From Marinobacter vinifirmus (lineage in GTDB: Bacteria > Pseudomonadota > Gammaproteobacteria > Pseudomonadales > Oleiphilaceae): 64,000 bases of DNA. The translations under genes were made by a program, and so were the position numbers. Positions 1 through 9,259 of the stretch are shown piece by piece; positions within the stretch are counted from its first letter, which is position 1; each line of letters begins with the position of its first letter. The notes under the pieces were generated by a model. That model had not been told where the DNA came from, ran no database searches, and saw only the letters and a list, made by a program, of their open reading frames with translations. The stretch lies in the NCBI RefSeq assembly GCF_002258215.1, contig NZ_NEFY01000005.1, positions 124,001-188,000 on the forward strand, written 5' to 3'.

Positions 1-438
1 CTGAGCCGGCATTTCATCCGCCTGTATACCGAGCGTGAAGGCAGCGGCCCTTTGGGTATCAGCAGCCACGCCCTGCACACGCTGGCCGGTTACAACTTCC
101 CCGGTAACGTGCGGGAACTGCGCAACATCGTGGAACTGGCCTGCCTGCAAACCCCCGCCGGTGACGATGTCCAGCCCGATGTACTGCGCCTGGATGATCT
201 GTTTGCCGAACCCGGCCAGCCCCTGACGGCAAGCGTGGCGCCCAAAACCGTGCCGGGGGTGCCGGGAGTCGACGACATCCGCGACCTGAAAGCGGCCTCC
301 CAGGCCTTTGAAGCCGCCATCATCCGTGACCGCCTGCGCCAGTACGGCGGCAACCGTGCCCAGGCGGCCGAAAGCCTGGGTTTGCCGAAGCGCACCCTGG
401 CCCATAAATGTCTGAAGTATCAGGTAACTGACCTATGA
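1..438 (+). CDS. vasH: Sigma-54-dependent T6SS regulator VasH, C-terminal part
   Basis: The frame is open at the left edge, so only the last 145 residues are visible. They contain the end of the AAA+ sigma-54 interaction module (YNFPGNVRELRNIVELA, typical of NtrC-family activators) and a C-terminal Fis-type helix-turn-helix (GGNRAQAAESLGLPKRTLAH). In V. cholerae VasH activates the hcp/vgrG operons with RNA polymerase-sigma-54. Assignment to VasH rather than another NtrC-type activator rests on the next three genes, which reproduce the vasH-vasI-vasJ-vasK order. The stop overlaps the next start by four bases (ATGA), so the two are translationally coupled. The N-terminal sensory domain lies outside the window. 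Confidence 0.85.
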   Translation: MSRHFIRLYTEREGSGPLGISSHALHTLAGYNFPGNVRELRNIVELACLQTPAGDDVQPDVLRLDDLFAEPGQPLTASVAPKTVPGVPGVDDIRDLKAASQAFEAAIIRDRLRQYGGNRAQAAESLGLPKRTLAHKCLKYQVTDL

Positions 439-1076
439 CCCTGAAAGACCCTGTTCGAACTGGCCTGCTGGCCCTGGCCATGCTGTGTGCCAGCAGCCAT
501 GGCGTCGCCGATCCGCGCCTGACCGCGGCTGGGGCCTGCACTGAAGAAGCCAACCGGCTGGAGCGGCTGGCCTGTTTTGACGAGGTTTTTGCCACACCGC
601 TGGCCCCTTATCAGCCGGGTGCCGGAGAGCCTCGGATGAATCGCTCCGAACGCTGGCGCCAGGCCTTTGCCCTGGCTGGTAAGGGCGATGCCTCCGGGGT
701 GATGTACCGGAACACCGGGGCAACCGCCGGGCACCTGGTCACCGTGACCGCCCTGGGAGCAAAGCCCCCGCGCCCGGTACTGACCCTGCAATGCCACAAC
801 AACATTACCGAACTTGCGGTCATGCTGCCGGAGCCGATTAACCGGGAGCGGGTCAATGTGGCCCTGGGTGCCGAACGCGCCTGGTGGCGGGTGCGGGATG
901 AGGGGCTGGTGGTCAGTGCTGGCCGTGGCCTGCCCGCTATTCGCACCGTTCTGGCCATGGTTCGGGAGCCGGATACCCGGGTTCAGGCCGATGTGGCGGA
1001 ACTGGATGGCCTGTTGTTTGACCTCACCGGCTACGCGGAGGCCATCAAGCCTTTGCGCCAGGCCTGTGGCTGGTAA
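435..1076 (+). CDS. tagO: T6SS-associated protein TagO/VasI
   Basis: A 213-residue protein of the VasI (VCA0118/TagO) family, an accessory type VI secretion component. Residues about 9-25 form a hydrophobic signal segment ending in GVADP. The conserved N-terminal pattern CTEEANRLERLACFDEVF, with its two Cys, follows at about 35-52. This N-terminal motif is shared with other small envelope proteins, so the call also depends on position directly between vasH and tssA. The start overlaps the vasH stop (ATGA). The stop lies 12 bases before the preferred tssA start. The exact biochemical role of TagO is not established. Confidence 0.85.
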   Translation: MTLKDPVRTGLLALAMLCASSHGVADPRLTAAGACTEEANRLERLACFDEVFATPLAPYQPGAGEPRMNRSERWRQAFALAGKGDASGVMYRNTGATAGHLVTVTALGAKPPRPVLTLQCHNNITELAVMLPEPINRERVNVALGAERAWWRVRDEGLVVSAGRGLPAIRTVLAMVREPDTRVQADVAELDGLLFDLTGYAEAIKPLRQACGW

Positions 1077-1088
1077 GGGAGCAATGTG

Positions 1089-2534
1089 ATGCAGGTGATC
1101 GAACAACATCCGTACGTAGACCAGGTGCTTGGCGCTATCCCGAGTGAGTCTGCCGTGGGTGAAAGCCTGGCCGAGGACAGCGCACTGGAGTTTCTGGAAG
1201 ACGAAGTAATGAAGGTGGGTTCGCTGGCCCACAACGATATCGACTGGAACAAAGTGGAAAGCATGGCGCTGCAGCTGCTGGCGGACCGCAGCAAGGATAT
1301 CAAGGTGCTCGGGTTTCTGATGCTGAGCCTGCAGCGGGGTGGGGATGGCGAACGCTTTGTGTTGTCTCTGTATCTGCTGCACCGGGTGCTGGACGACTGG
1401 TGGGAAGCGGCCTGGCCTTACCCCGGAGCAAAGGGCCAGAGGGCCCGGAAAATGCTGTTCACCCAGATGCTGCAGCGGGCCCTGAAACCGGTGGAAAGTC
1501 TGGGGTTTGATGCCAGTGCCGGCGATGGCCGGCAGTTTTGCCTGGACCTGATTACCCGGCTGGATGACCAGGCCCGGGCGCGGGATTTGCCGGATGATGT
1601 TCTGTTTGACCTCAAACGGGCCGTCGAAAAGCTGCCCCGGCAGGATCAGCTCACCGGTGGCCAGAGCGCAACAGAACCCGCTTCGACGCCGGCGGGCACG
1701 ACCCAGGGCCCGGCAAGCCCTGAACCTGCAGGTTCAGCGACGACACCGGCAGCTCTGGGCAACCTCACCCTGGACCCCGGTAACGAACGGGCCACCCGCC
1801 AGAGCCTGCTGAAAGTGGCCGAACTGCTGACCGGCACCGAGCCGGACAATCCCCTGGGTTACCGGATGCGCCGCCATGCCATCTGGCAAAGCATTACCAG
1901 CCTGCCACCGACCCGGGATGGCAAGCGCACCGACCTGGCCGCCGTGAGTGCCGACCGGGTGTCGGAATACCGGGAAGCTCTGGAGAAAACGCCTGACAAC
2001 GAACTCTGGCAGCGCATTGAACAAAGCCTGTCGGTAAGCCCGTTCTGGCTCGACGGCCACTGGTTGAGCGCCCGGGTAGCCGCCGCCCTTGGCCACGGCG
2101 ACTGCGCCGAGGCCATCCGGGAAGCCCTGAAAGCGTTTGTCGAACGCTTGCCGCAGCTGGCGGAACTCACGTTTAACGACGGCACCCCGTTCCTCAGTGA
2201 CCAGGCCGCCGACTGGCTGCACACCACGCCGGTTTCCGCCAAGGGCGGTGGCGGTGGGGCCAATGCCTGGGAGCAGGCCCTGGACAGCGCACTGGAGCTG
2301 GCGGGGCAGAACAAGCTGGCTTCGGCCATGGAGCTTCTGGAGCAGGGACTGGCAGAGGCAAGGGAACCGAGGGAGCGCTTTTACTGGCGCCTGGCCAGTG
2401 CCCGATTATTGAAAGAAACCGGCCTGAAAGCCATGGCCGGCGAACACTTACAAGACCTGAAAAACCAGGTTCAGGGGCTGGTCCTGGAAGACTGGGAACC
2501 GGGCCTGATCAAACAACTGGAACGACTGGCGTAA
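1089..2534 (+). CDS. tssA: T6SS baseplate/sheath cap protein TssA (VasJ type)
   Basis: A 481-residue ImpA-N-domain protein matching TssA/VasJ, which joins baseplate, sheath and membrane complex during tube assembly. The N-terminal third carries the ImpA-type region (LQLLADRSKDIKVLGFLMLS, then DDWWEAAWPYPG). A low-complexity Pro/Ala/Thr linker lies at about 200-225, followed by the helical VasJ C-terminal domain. A GTG at 1086 is also in frame, but AGGGAG at 1076-1081 sits 7 bases before ATG 1089 and only 4 before the GTG, so ATG 1089 is preferred. An ATG at 1084 is out of frame and meets a stop at once. Confidence 0.9.
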   Translation: MQVIEQHPYVDQVLGAIPSESAVGESLAEDSALEFLEDEVMKVGSLAHNDIDWNKVESMALQLLADRSKDIKVLGFLMLSLQRGGDGERFVLSLYLLHRVLDDWWEAAWPYPGAKGQRARKMLFTQMLQRALKPVESLGFDASAGDGRQFCLDLITRLDDQARARDLPDDVLFDLKRAVEKLPRQDQLTGGQSATEPASTPAGTTQGPASPEPAGSATTPAALGNLTLDPGNERATRQSLLKVAELLTGTEPDNPLGYRMRRHAIWQSITSLPPTRDGKRTDLAAVSADRVSEYREALEKTPDNELWQRIEQSLSVSPFWLDGHWLSARVAAALGHGDCAEAIREALKAFVERLPQLAELTFNDGTPFLSDQAADWLHTTPVSAKGGGGGANAWEQALDSALELAGQNKLASAMELLEQGLAEAREPRERFYWRLASARLLKETGLKAMAGEHLQDLKNQVQGLVLEDWEPGLIKQLERLA

Positions 2535-2567
2535 CGCCCGCACGCATCAAACGCAGGAATGGAAACC

Positions 2568-5500
2568 ATGTGGAGAAAAGCATTACTCATTGGTCGTTGG
2601 CTTCTGCCATACATTCGTAACGCCGCCCCGGTCACCCTGGTACTGGGCGTGGTTGCCTTGCTGGTGGCCACCTGGTGGCTGGGGCCAAGGCTGGAAATCC
2701 ACGGTGAATACCCGCTGATGGCCTGGCAGATGCGGGCGCTGGTCACCCTTGGGGTCATCCTTCTGGTTGTGGTGTTCTGGGGCATGGCCCTGGCTCGCCG
2801 GTTGGGCAAGGTCAACAAGGCCAAGGCCGAAGAACAGCAGGAACAGGAAGATCCTGTCCTGCCTATGGAGCGCCGGCAGCAGCGTTTGCTGGACCGCCAG
2901 TTACAGGCCCTGAAGAGCAACCTGCCGGGCCGCAAGGGGCTTTACCGCTTACCCTGGTATCTGGTGATGGGGCTGGAAGATGCCGGCAAAACCAGCCTGA
3001 TTCAGCGGGCAGGGCAGACTTACACCCTGACCAACGTCACCCGTAATAATCGTGGTGACCGCAATCCGTTCAGCTTTGACTGGTGGATTGGTGACAACGG
3101 CGTACTGATCGACCCGGACGGTGAACTGCTGAGCCAGAACCAGGGTGAGGGCGCCACCGGTGAGATCCAGAACCGGCTGTGGAACCACTTTATCGGCTGG
3201 CTGGAGCGCAGCCGGGCTCAGCGCCCGCTGAACGGCGTGATCCTGGCCGTGGACCTGGCGCGCCTGAGCACCGCCAGCGACCAGCAACGGGAAGCCCATG
3301 CCATCCTGCTGCGCACACGGCTGCGGGAACTGATGGAGCAGCTGGGGTCACGGCTGCCGGTGTATGTCACTTTCACCAAAATGGACCTGATGTACGGCTT
3401 TGCGCCCTTTGTTCGAACCCTGTCGAAAGCCGAGAAGGAAAAAGCCCTGGGCTTTACCTTCCGGCTGGAGAGCCAGCAGGACCATGATCACTGGCTGGAG
3501 CAGTTTGCGGGCAGCTACAGTGAGATGGTGGAGGAGTTGTCCCAACGCCTGCCGGACGTGCTGGCGAACACCCGGGATAACGAGGAGCGGGCAGCGGCCT
3601 ATTCCTTTACCCGCCAGCTGGCCGGCCTGAAATCGACCATGGAACAGTTCCTGGCCGACCTGTTGTCAGCCGATGCCTTCTCCACTCCGGCACTGGTGCG
3701 CGGCACTTTCTTTACCTCGGTTCTGCAGGAAGGCGTGCCCGAAGATGCCTTTGTCTCTGCCGCTGCCCGTAACTACCAGGTGACCGGCCCGATTCAGCCG
3801 GCCCAGCGTGGCGGGCAGTCAGCCAGCCTGTTCACCCGCAACCTGTTTCCCGACATCGTTTACCGGGAGGCCGGACTGGCCGGCGATAACCGTAAGGTTG
3901 TCAGCAAGCGCCGGCGCAAGGTGGCGTTTGCCGCCATGGTTGCCCTGTGCGCTGGTGCCGGTGTAACCGCCGGCTGGCAGCATTACTTCATCAAGAACGC
4001 CGAGGCGGCTGCCCAGGTGAAAACCCGGGTGAACTCGTTCATCAACGACTGGCAACCGGTGGGTTATGAGCCGGACAGCACCGGTCGCAACCTGCTGCAG
4101 CCCCTGGACCAGCTGCGGGAAGCCACCCTGGCCTTCGGTGATTACCGCAAGGAGTGGCCGCTGGTTACCGATATGGGGTTGTACCAGGGCCACAAGGTCG
4201 GCCCGGAAGTGGATGCCGCCTACCTGGATATGCTGGCCTACCAGTACCTTCCGGCCCTGATGTTCGGCGTGATGGAAGAAATGGGTCGCGCGCCGGATGA
4301 CAGCACCGAGCGGCTGGAACACCTTCGGGTGCTTCGTATGCTCTACGATGCCAGCGGTCGCCGCAGTGACCTTGTCTCCGGCTATATGCGCGAATACTGG
4401 CAGTCCCGGTTTCCGGGCCAGCGGGATGTACAGAACCGGCTGTATGGCCACCTGCAGTACGCCATGGCCCACACCGACCTGGCCGGCATGGCTGCCGACG
4501 GCGACCAGACCGCCGCCATGGCCCTGGCGCCCTTCCGCAGCAGTGTGCAGTGGGCGCAGCACGAGCTGGGCCGCATCAGCACGCCCGATCGCGTTTACCG
4601 TGACCTGGAAGTGGAAGCCGGCCGGGAATTCCAGGCCCCGCTGGAACTGGCCCGCAGCTCAGGCCCTGCCTTCACCACGGTGTTCACCCGGCTGGATGCC
4701 TACGGCGAACCGCTGGGCGATGAGCTGCCGGGCACGGAAGATCCGCTCTCCATTCCGGCCCTGCTGACCCGTGACGGCCTGGAGAAGTGGTTCCTGGGCA
4801 AGTCCGGGTCTGTAACCGAGCTGGCGCTGGTGGATGCCTGGGTACTGGGCCGCCGCAACGATGTGGACTTCAGCAAGGCGGATGAAGCAGAACTGCTGGC
4901 CAGTCTGCAAACCCTTTACGCAGAGAACTACGCAGACGCCTGGCGCACGGCCATCAGCCGGGTGGATATCCACCGGTTTGAAGACCTGAACCACGGTGTG
5001 CGCATGCTGGAAAGCCTGACCAGCGGCCACCAGCCCCTGACTCGCTTGCTGGCCCAGGTACAGAACAACACCCGCCTGATTCCTGTGGGCGAAGGGGAAG
5101 CCGAGGCCGCCCGCAAGCTGCTGGAACAGTCGCCCCACTACCGTATGCTGCAGGATATCGAACGGCAGTTCTCGGACCTGAACCGCCTGTCGGACAAGCA
5201 GGGCGAACAGCCTTCGGGCCTGGAAGAAATCATGCTGGTGGTCGGCGAGTTGCATGAGTACCTGCGCAACATCCAGGAGTCTCCGGATGCCGGTAAGGCC
5301 TCCCTGGCGGCGGCCCGGGCCCGCATGGGCCTGCAGGGGGCTGATCCGATCTTCACCCTGCAGCGCATGGCCAACCACCAGCCGGAACCGCTCAACCGGA
5401 TATTGAACCGGCTGGCCTCGGAAAGCTGGCGGGTGGTGCTGGACCGGGCGGTGGCCCAGTTGGAGCGTGAGTGGTACCGGGAGGTTTACCAGCCGTTCCA

Positions 5501-6152
5501 GCAAAACCTGGCCCGGCATTATCCGTTCACAGCCGGTGCCGGCCGTGATGCCGCCCTGCAGGATTTTGAACGCTTCTTTGCTCCGGATGGGATCCTGGAA
5601 ACCTTCTACAACCAGAACCTGAAGCTGTTCCTGGAAGATCATCCGGAGCACGTGGGCGACGCCCGCCGGGCCAGCCTGGTGCGGCGTGACGTGGTGTCGG
5701 CCCTGGACCGTGCCCGCCAGATCCGCCAGGCCTTTTTTACCCGCAGCGGTACACTGGATGTGGAATTTGCCCTGGAACCGTTGAACCTGACCAACAACAA
5801 ACGCAGGGCGGTAGTGAACATCGACGGCCAGCTGGTGGAGTTCTCCCATGGCCCGCGCCAGAGCATACCGCTGGTATGGCCCAACACCCTGCGGGATTCG
5901 GTGGAAAGCCGTATTACCCTGGTGCCGGTTCAGGTTAACCGTTCGCCGCGCAGCATCTCTGAAAGCGGCCCCTGGGCGCTGTTCCGGCTGCTGGATAAAG
6001 CGGAGATTGCCGGCGTGAGCAGTAACGCTGTCGACGTAAAATTCAACGTAGACGATGGCGCCATGCGTTATCGCCTGCATGCCGCCAGTAATACCAACCC
6101 GTTCACACAGCAGCTGCTTGCAGGGTACCGAATACCCCGCAGCTTGTATTAG
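2568..6152 (+). CDS. tssM: T6SS membrane complex protein TssM (IcmF/VasK)
   Basis: A protein of about 1194 residues, normal length for TssM, the inner-membrane IcmF-like subunit that spans the periplasm in the TssJLM complex. Two hydrophobic segments lie at about 19-70, then a cytoplasmic domain with Walker A GLEDAGKTS near residue 134. A third membrane segment (VAFAAMVALCAGAGVTAGW) lies near 451, followed by the long periplasmic part. The C-terminus has the usual IcmF end (VDVKFNVDDGAMRYRLHA). ATG 2559 is in frame, but AGGA at 2555-2558 touches it with no spacing and is 9 bases before ATG 2568, so 2568 is preferred. No tssL lies between tssA and tssM, as in V. cholerae. Confidence 0.95.
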   Translation: MWRKALLIGRWLLPYIRNAAPVTLVLGVVALLVATWWLGPRLEIHGEYPLMAWQMRALVTLGVILLVVVFWGMALARRLGKVNKAKAEEQQEQEDPVLPMERRQQRLLDRQLQALKSNLPGRKGLYRLPWYLVMGLEDAGKTSLIQRAGQTYTLTNVTRNNRGDRNPFSFDWWIGDNGVLIDPDGELLSQNQGEGATGEIQNRLWNHFIGWLERSRAQRPLNGVILAVDLARLSTASDQQREAHAILLRTRLRELMEQLGSRLPVYVTFTKMDLMYGFAPFVRTLSKAEKEKALGFTFRLESQQDHDHWLEQFAGSYSEMVEELSQRLPDVLANTRDNEERAAAYSFTRQLAGLKSTMEQFLADLLSADAFSTPALVRGTFFTSVLQEGVPEDAFVSAAARNYQVTGPIQPAQRGGQSASLFTRNLFPDIVYREAGLAGDNRKVVSKRRRKVAFAAMVALCAGAGVTAGWQHYFIKNAEAAAQVKTRVNSFINDWQPVGYEPDSTGRNLLQPLDQLREATLAFGDYRKEWPLVTDMGLYQGHKVGPEVDAAYLDMLAYQYLPALMFGVMEEMGRAPDDSTERLEHLRVLRMLYDASGRRSDLVSGYMREYWQSRFPGQRDVQNRLYGHLQYAMAHTDLAGMAADGDQTAAMALAPFRSSVQWAQHELGRISTPDRVYRDLEVEAGREFQAPLELARSSGPAFTTVFTRLDAYGEPLGDELPGTEDPLSIPALLTRDGLEKWFLGKSGSVTELALVDAWVLGRRNDVDFSKADEAELLASLQTLYAENYADAWRTAISRVDIHRFEDLNHGVRMLESLTSGHQPLTRLLAQVQNNTRLIPVGEGEAEAARKLLEQSPHYRMLQDIERQFSDLNRLSDKQGEQPSGLEEIMLVVGELHEYLRNIQESPDAGKASLAAARARMGLQGADPIFTLQRMANHQPEPLNRILNRLASESWRVVLDRAVAQLEREWYREVYQPFQQNLARHYPFTAGAGRDAALQDFERFFAPDGILETFYNQNLKLFLEDHPEHVGDARRASLVRRDVVSALDRARQIRQAFFTRSGTLDVEFALEPLNLTNNKRRAVVNIDGQLVEFSHGPRQSIPLVWPNTLRDSVESRITLVPVQVNRSPRSISESGPWALFRLLDKAEIAGVSSNAVDVKFNVDDGAMRYRLHAASNTNPFTQQLLAGYRIPRSLY

Positions 6153-6164
6153 ACTATGGCCCGC

Positions 6165-6186
6165 GCCCGGGCCTGAACGCCCGGGC
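6165..6186. terminator. GC hairpin between tssM and vgrG
   Basis: Two copies of the self-complementary octamer GCCCGGGC flank the 6-base loop ctgaac. There is no T-run afterwards, so it may attenuate rather than terminate transcription between the structural operon and the vgrG cargo genes. Confidence 0.35.
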
Positions 6187-6252
6187 TGATCGCAGCCCGT
6201 ACCCGGATGGTGTGGGTTTGAACAGACATGTCTTTCTTCAGGGATCGAAGTC

Positions 6253-8337
6253 ATGCCCCAGGCAAGCGGATTGCAGTTCACCGCCCGTGTAGGCGAATTC
6301 CCCTCGGATCACTTTGTCGTTGTCGGCTTCGCGCTGACCGAACGGCTGTCCGATCTGTTCCATGGCCGGTTGCAGCTGGCCAGCACCGACCCGGATGTGG
6401 CCGCCGCCGATGTACTGGAACAGCCGGTAGACCTGGTGGTGTGGCAGGACGGCCAGCCCCTGCGCCGGTTCACCGGCGTGGTGAACGAATTTATGCGGGG
6501 CGACACCGGCCACCGCCGCACCCGCTACGAAGTCGTCATCCAGCCGCCCCTGTGGCGCCTGGGCCTGATGCACAACAGCCGCATCTTCCAGACCCAGACC
6601 ACCGACGCCATCGTGCGCACCCTGCTCGAAGAGCGGGGCATTGTGGATTCCATCTTTGACTTCAAACGCCCATCGGAAGAACGGGAATACTGCGTCCAGC
6701 ACCGGGAAACCGACCTGCAGTTCCTGGAACGCCTGGCCGCCGAAGAAGGCTGGCACTACCGCTACCAGCACGGCAGCGTGGATGGTGAGGAACAACCAGC
6801 CCTGATCATTGCCGACCACCACGGCGACGCCCCGAAACTGGACCCGGTCACCTGCAACACCAAAGCCGGTGGCAGCACCCAACAACCCTGCGTGTTCCAG
6901 TTCGCCTACGAAGAACGGGTCAAAGCCGCCTCCGTGGCCATGAAGGACTACACCTTCAAGAACCCCGCCTACGCCCTGATGCACGAACACAGCGCTGGTA
7001 GTGTGAACCACCGGGAGGACTATCAACACTACGATTACCCCGGCCGCTACAAAGCCGACGCCAGCGGCCAACCGTTTACCCAGGCCAGACTGGACGCCCT
7101 GAGAGGCGACGCCTTCCTCGCCAAGGGCAAAAGCAACCGACCGGACTTCGCTCCCGGTGCAAAGGTAGAACTGCAGGAACACGACAGCCAAAACCTGAAC
7201 CGGGAATGGCTACTCACCGCCATCACCCACACCGGCAAACAGCCCCAGGCGATGCAGGAAGAAGGTGGCAGCGAACCCACCAGTTACCACAACGACTTCA
7301 CCGCCATCCCGGCCGACAAAACCTGGCGGCCTCTTTGTGAACATAAACCCATGATGGACGGCCCTCAGATGGCCATCGTCACCGGCCCCGAGGGTGAAGA
7401 GATCCACTGCGATCAGTACGGCCGGGTGAAAGTCCGATTCCCGTGGGATCGCTATTCAAAAAATGATGAACACAGCAGCGCCTGGCTGCGCGTCGCCCAG
7501 GGCTGGGCCGGCGGCCAATACGGCTTTATGGCCCTGCCCAGAATCGGCAACGAAGTGATTGTTAGCTTCCTGGACGGCGACCCGGACCAGCCCATTATTA
7601 CCGGAAGAACCTACCACGCGACCAACACACCGCCTTATGCGCTGCCGGAGCACAAAACAAGAACCACCCTGAAAACCAAAACCCACAAGGGTGAAGGCAG
7701 CAACGAACTGCGGTTTGAAGACGAAGCCGGTGAAGAGCAGATCTACGTCCACGCCCAGAAAGACCTGGACCTGCTCACCGAGAACAACCGCACCGAAGTC
7801 ATCAAGAATGACAGCCACCTGACGGTGGAGAATAACCGCTTCAGCCACACCAAAGGCAACAGCCACCACACCGTAGATGGCGAAAAGCGCGAACAAACTG
7901 GCAAAGACCACAGCTTCAACGTAACCGGCACCCTGCACCTCAAAGCCGGCACCGCCTGGCTCAGCGATTCCGGCACCGAGCTGCATATCAAGGCGGGCCA
8001 GAAAGTCGTCATCGAAGCCGGCGCTGAGATCACCCTGAAAGCTGGTGGCAGCTTTGTAAAGATCGACCCCAGCGGCGTGGCATTGGGTGGCGCGAGTATC
8101 AAAATGAATGCGGGCGGGGCTGCAGGGAAAGGCAGTGGGCAGAAGGTGCAGGTGCCGGAGAGGCCGGGGTTGGTGGATACCGGTGGTGCGTATACCGAGC
8201 CTGCTGCGCTGGCCACGGTCGGTCAGAGAACCAATGCGCAACCGGATGCCCAGATTCGCGCGCTGCAGGAAGGCAAAGCCCTGACCTCTGTTTGCCAGTC
8301 AGGAGAGAGCACATCGGGAGATGGGTCCGATGTTTGA
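6253..8337 (+). CDS. vgrG: VgrG spike protein (TssI)
   Basis: A 694-residue VgrG, the trimeric spike that tips the Hcp tube. It has the gp27-like N-terminal half (REYCVQHRETDLQFLERLAA), a gp5 OB-fold region near residue 390 (YGRVKVRFPWDRYSKND, then SAWLRVAQGWAGGQYG) and beta-helix repeats at about 480-620 ending in the conserved GGSFVKIDPSGV. The last 60 or so residues are a Gly/Ala/Thr-rich tail with no recognisable enzymatic domain, so this VgrG probably carries effectors by binding. A weak ribosome-binding site (AGGGA at 6240-6244) precedes the start. The final 8 bases overlap the preferred start of the DUF4123 adaptor, which implies coupled translation and a cargo role. Confidence 0.95.
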   Translation: MPQASGLQFTARVGEFPSDHFVVVGFALTERLSDLFHGRLQLASTDPDVAAADVLEQPVDLVVWQDGQPLRRFTGVVNEFMRGDTGHRRTRYEVVIQPPLWRLGLMHNSRIFQTQTTDAIVRTLLEERGIVDSIFDFKRPSEEREYCVQHRETDLQFLERLAAEEGWHYRYQHGSVDGEEQPALIIADHHGDAPKLDPVTCNTKAGGSTQQPCVFQFAYEERVKAASVAMKDYTFKNPAYALMHEHSAGSVNHREDYQHYDYPGRYKADASGQPFTQARLDALRGDAFLAKGKSNRPDFAPGAKVELQEHDSQNLNREWLLTAITHTGKQPQAMQEEGGSEPTSYHNDFTAIPADKTWRPLCEHKPMMDGPQMAIVTGPEGEEIHCDQYGRVKVRFPWDRYSKNDEHSSAWLRVAQGWAGGQYGFMALPRIGNEVIVSFLDGDPDQPIITGRTYHATNTPPYALPEHKTRTTLKTKTHKGEGSNELRFEDEAGEEQIYVHAQKDLDLLTENNRTEVIKNDSHLTVENNRFSHTKGNSHHTVDGEKREQTGKDHSFNVTGTLHLKAGTAWLSDSGTELHIKAGQKVVIEAGAEITLKAGGSFVKIDPSGVALGGASIKMNAGGAAGKGSGQKVQVPERPGLVDTGGAYTEPAALATVGQRTNAQPDAQIRALQEGKALTSVCQSGESTSGDGSDV

Positions 8338-9259
8338 TGTTTTCGACGCACCTTCACAAACCATCGCTCAGCTTCAGGACATGCATTTCAATTATGTCCT
8401 GATTGATGGCAGCAAACGCGCAGAGGCGGAACGCTGGCTGTACGAGCTTGTTGACACTCCGGACTATCGCAATCTGTTTGATGGCACTGAATGGGCATCG
8501 ATTCGCGATGTTGCACCGTTGCTGGTGCGCACCGACCGGGGCCACGCGTTGTTGGAACAACTGTCTCTGGAAGGCAAAGCACAAGAGTGGGGTTACGCGA
8601 TTGCCAGCGATGAATCGTTGGATGCGTTAGCTGATCATCTACGCCGGTTTGTCACGGTACGCCACCCCTTGGGCTACAACGTCATGTTGCGGTTCGCCGA
8701 CCCCACCGTCGCAAGGATCCTGCTGGCTTCTTCCGGTGATGGTGGGGTGCCCGAATACTGGTCTCCGTATACTGCGGTAAAACTCCCGGACGCGTTATGG
8801 GATGGCTGGCACCTTCAAATACGCCCGGATTGGTTACCGGAGGTTGGCGTTGGACGGAACGTGGAGAGTAGTGCGTCATTTCGACTGGGAGAACTCACTC
8901 TCAGCGGTTTAACGGACACTGATCGACGCGCAACGTTGGTCAAATTGGTGCAGCACCTTGAGACCTATTTCCCGAGTAGAGTGGCGTCAAACGTAAGGCA
9001 GGCTTTGATAAAGGATATTCGGACCATCATGGAGCAGGCGTTGGCCAATGGCTATGAATCGCTACAGGCCTTGCTCCACTGGTGTACCGTATACGGTTAT
9101 CTGGGAGAGCTGTCGCTATGGGAAGCAGCAGCCCCTGGCATTTATGACCTTTTTCATCGGTGGCCAGGAACGGCCGCAGAAGCCCAGGCCAGAGAAGCGG
9201 CGATGATCGCCATGTCCTCTGCTGGAGCCCAAGTGCAAGGAGAGCCGATTCATGGGTAA
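8330..9259 (+). CDS. DUF4123 T6SS effector adaptor/chaperone
   Basis: A protein of about 309 residues resembling DUF4123 proteins (VasW, TEC/Tap-1 group), cytoplasmic adaptors that load a specific effector onto its VgrG. Supporting patterns are the N-terminal NYVLIDGSKRAEAERWLYEL and WASIRDVAPLLVRTD, typical of the DUF4123 fold. It sits between vgrG and the large effector, as vasW sits between vgrG2 and vasX in V. cholerae. ATG 8321 is also possible, but GGGAG at 8316-8320 abuts it and is 9 bases before ATG 8330. Its end overlaps the effector start by 8 bases. Base composition is less GC-rich than the tss genes. Confidence 0.85.
   Translation: MFDVFDAPSQTIAQLQDMHFNYVLIDGSKRAEAERWLYELVDTPDYRNLFDGTEWASIRDVAPLLVRTDRGHALLEQLSLEGKAQEWGYAIASDESLDALADHLRRFVTVRHPLGYNVMLRFADPTVARILLASSGDGGVPEYWSPYTAVKLPDALWDGWHLQIRPDWLPEVGVGRNVESSASFRLGELTLSGLTDTDRRATLVKLVQHLETYFPSRVASNVRQALIKDIRTIMEQALANGYESLQALLHWCTVYGYLGELSLWEAAAPGIYDLFHRWPGTAAEAQAREAAMIAMSSAGAQVQGEPIHG

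Noticed and set aside
4659..6281. Open frame of 540 codons on the minus strand inside tssM
   Set aside because: It lies antisense to a well-supported gene, shows no family motif, and is explained by GC-rich third codon positions.
8330..9259. DUF4123 protein as the toxin itself
   Set aside because: The family acts as adaptor between VgrG and the downstream effector, and the gene order fits that role.
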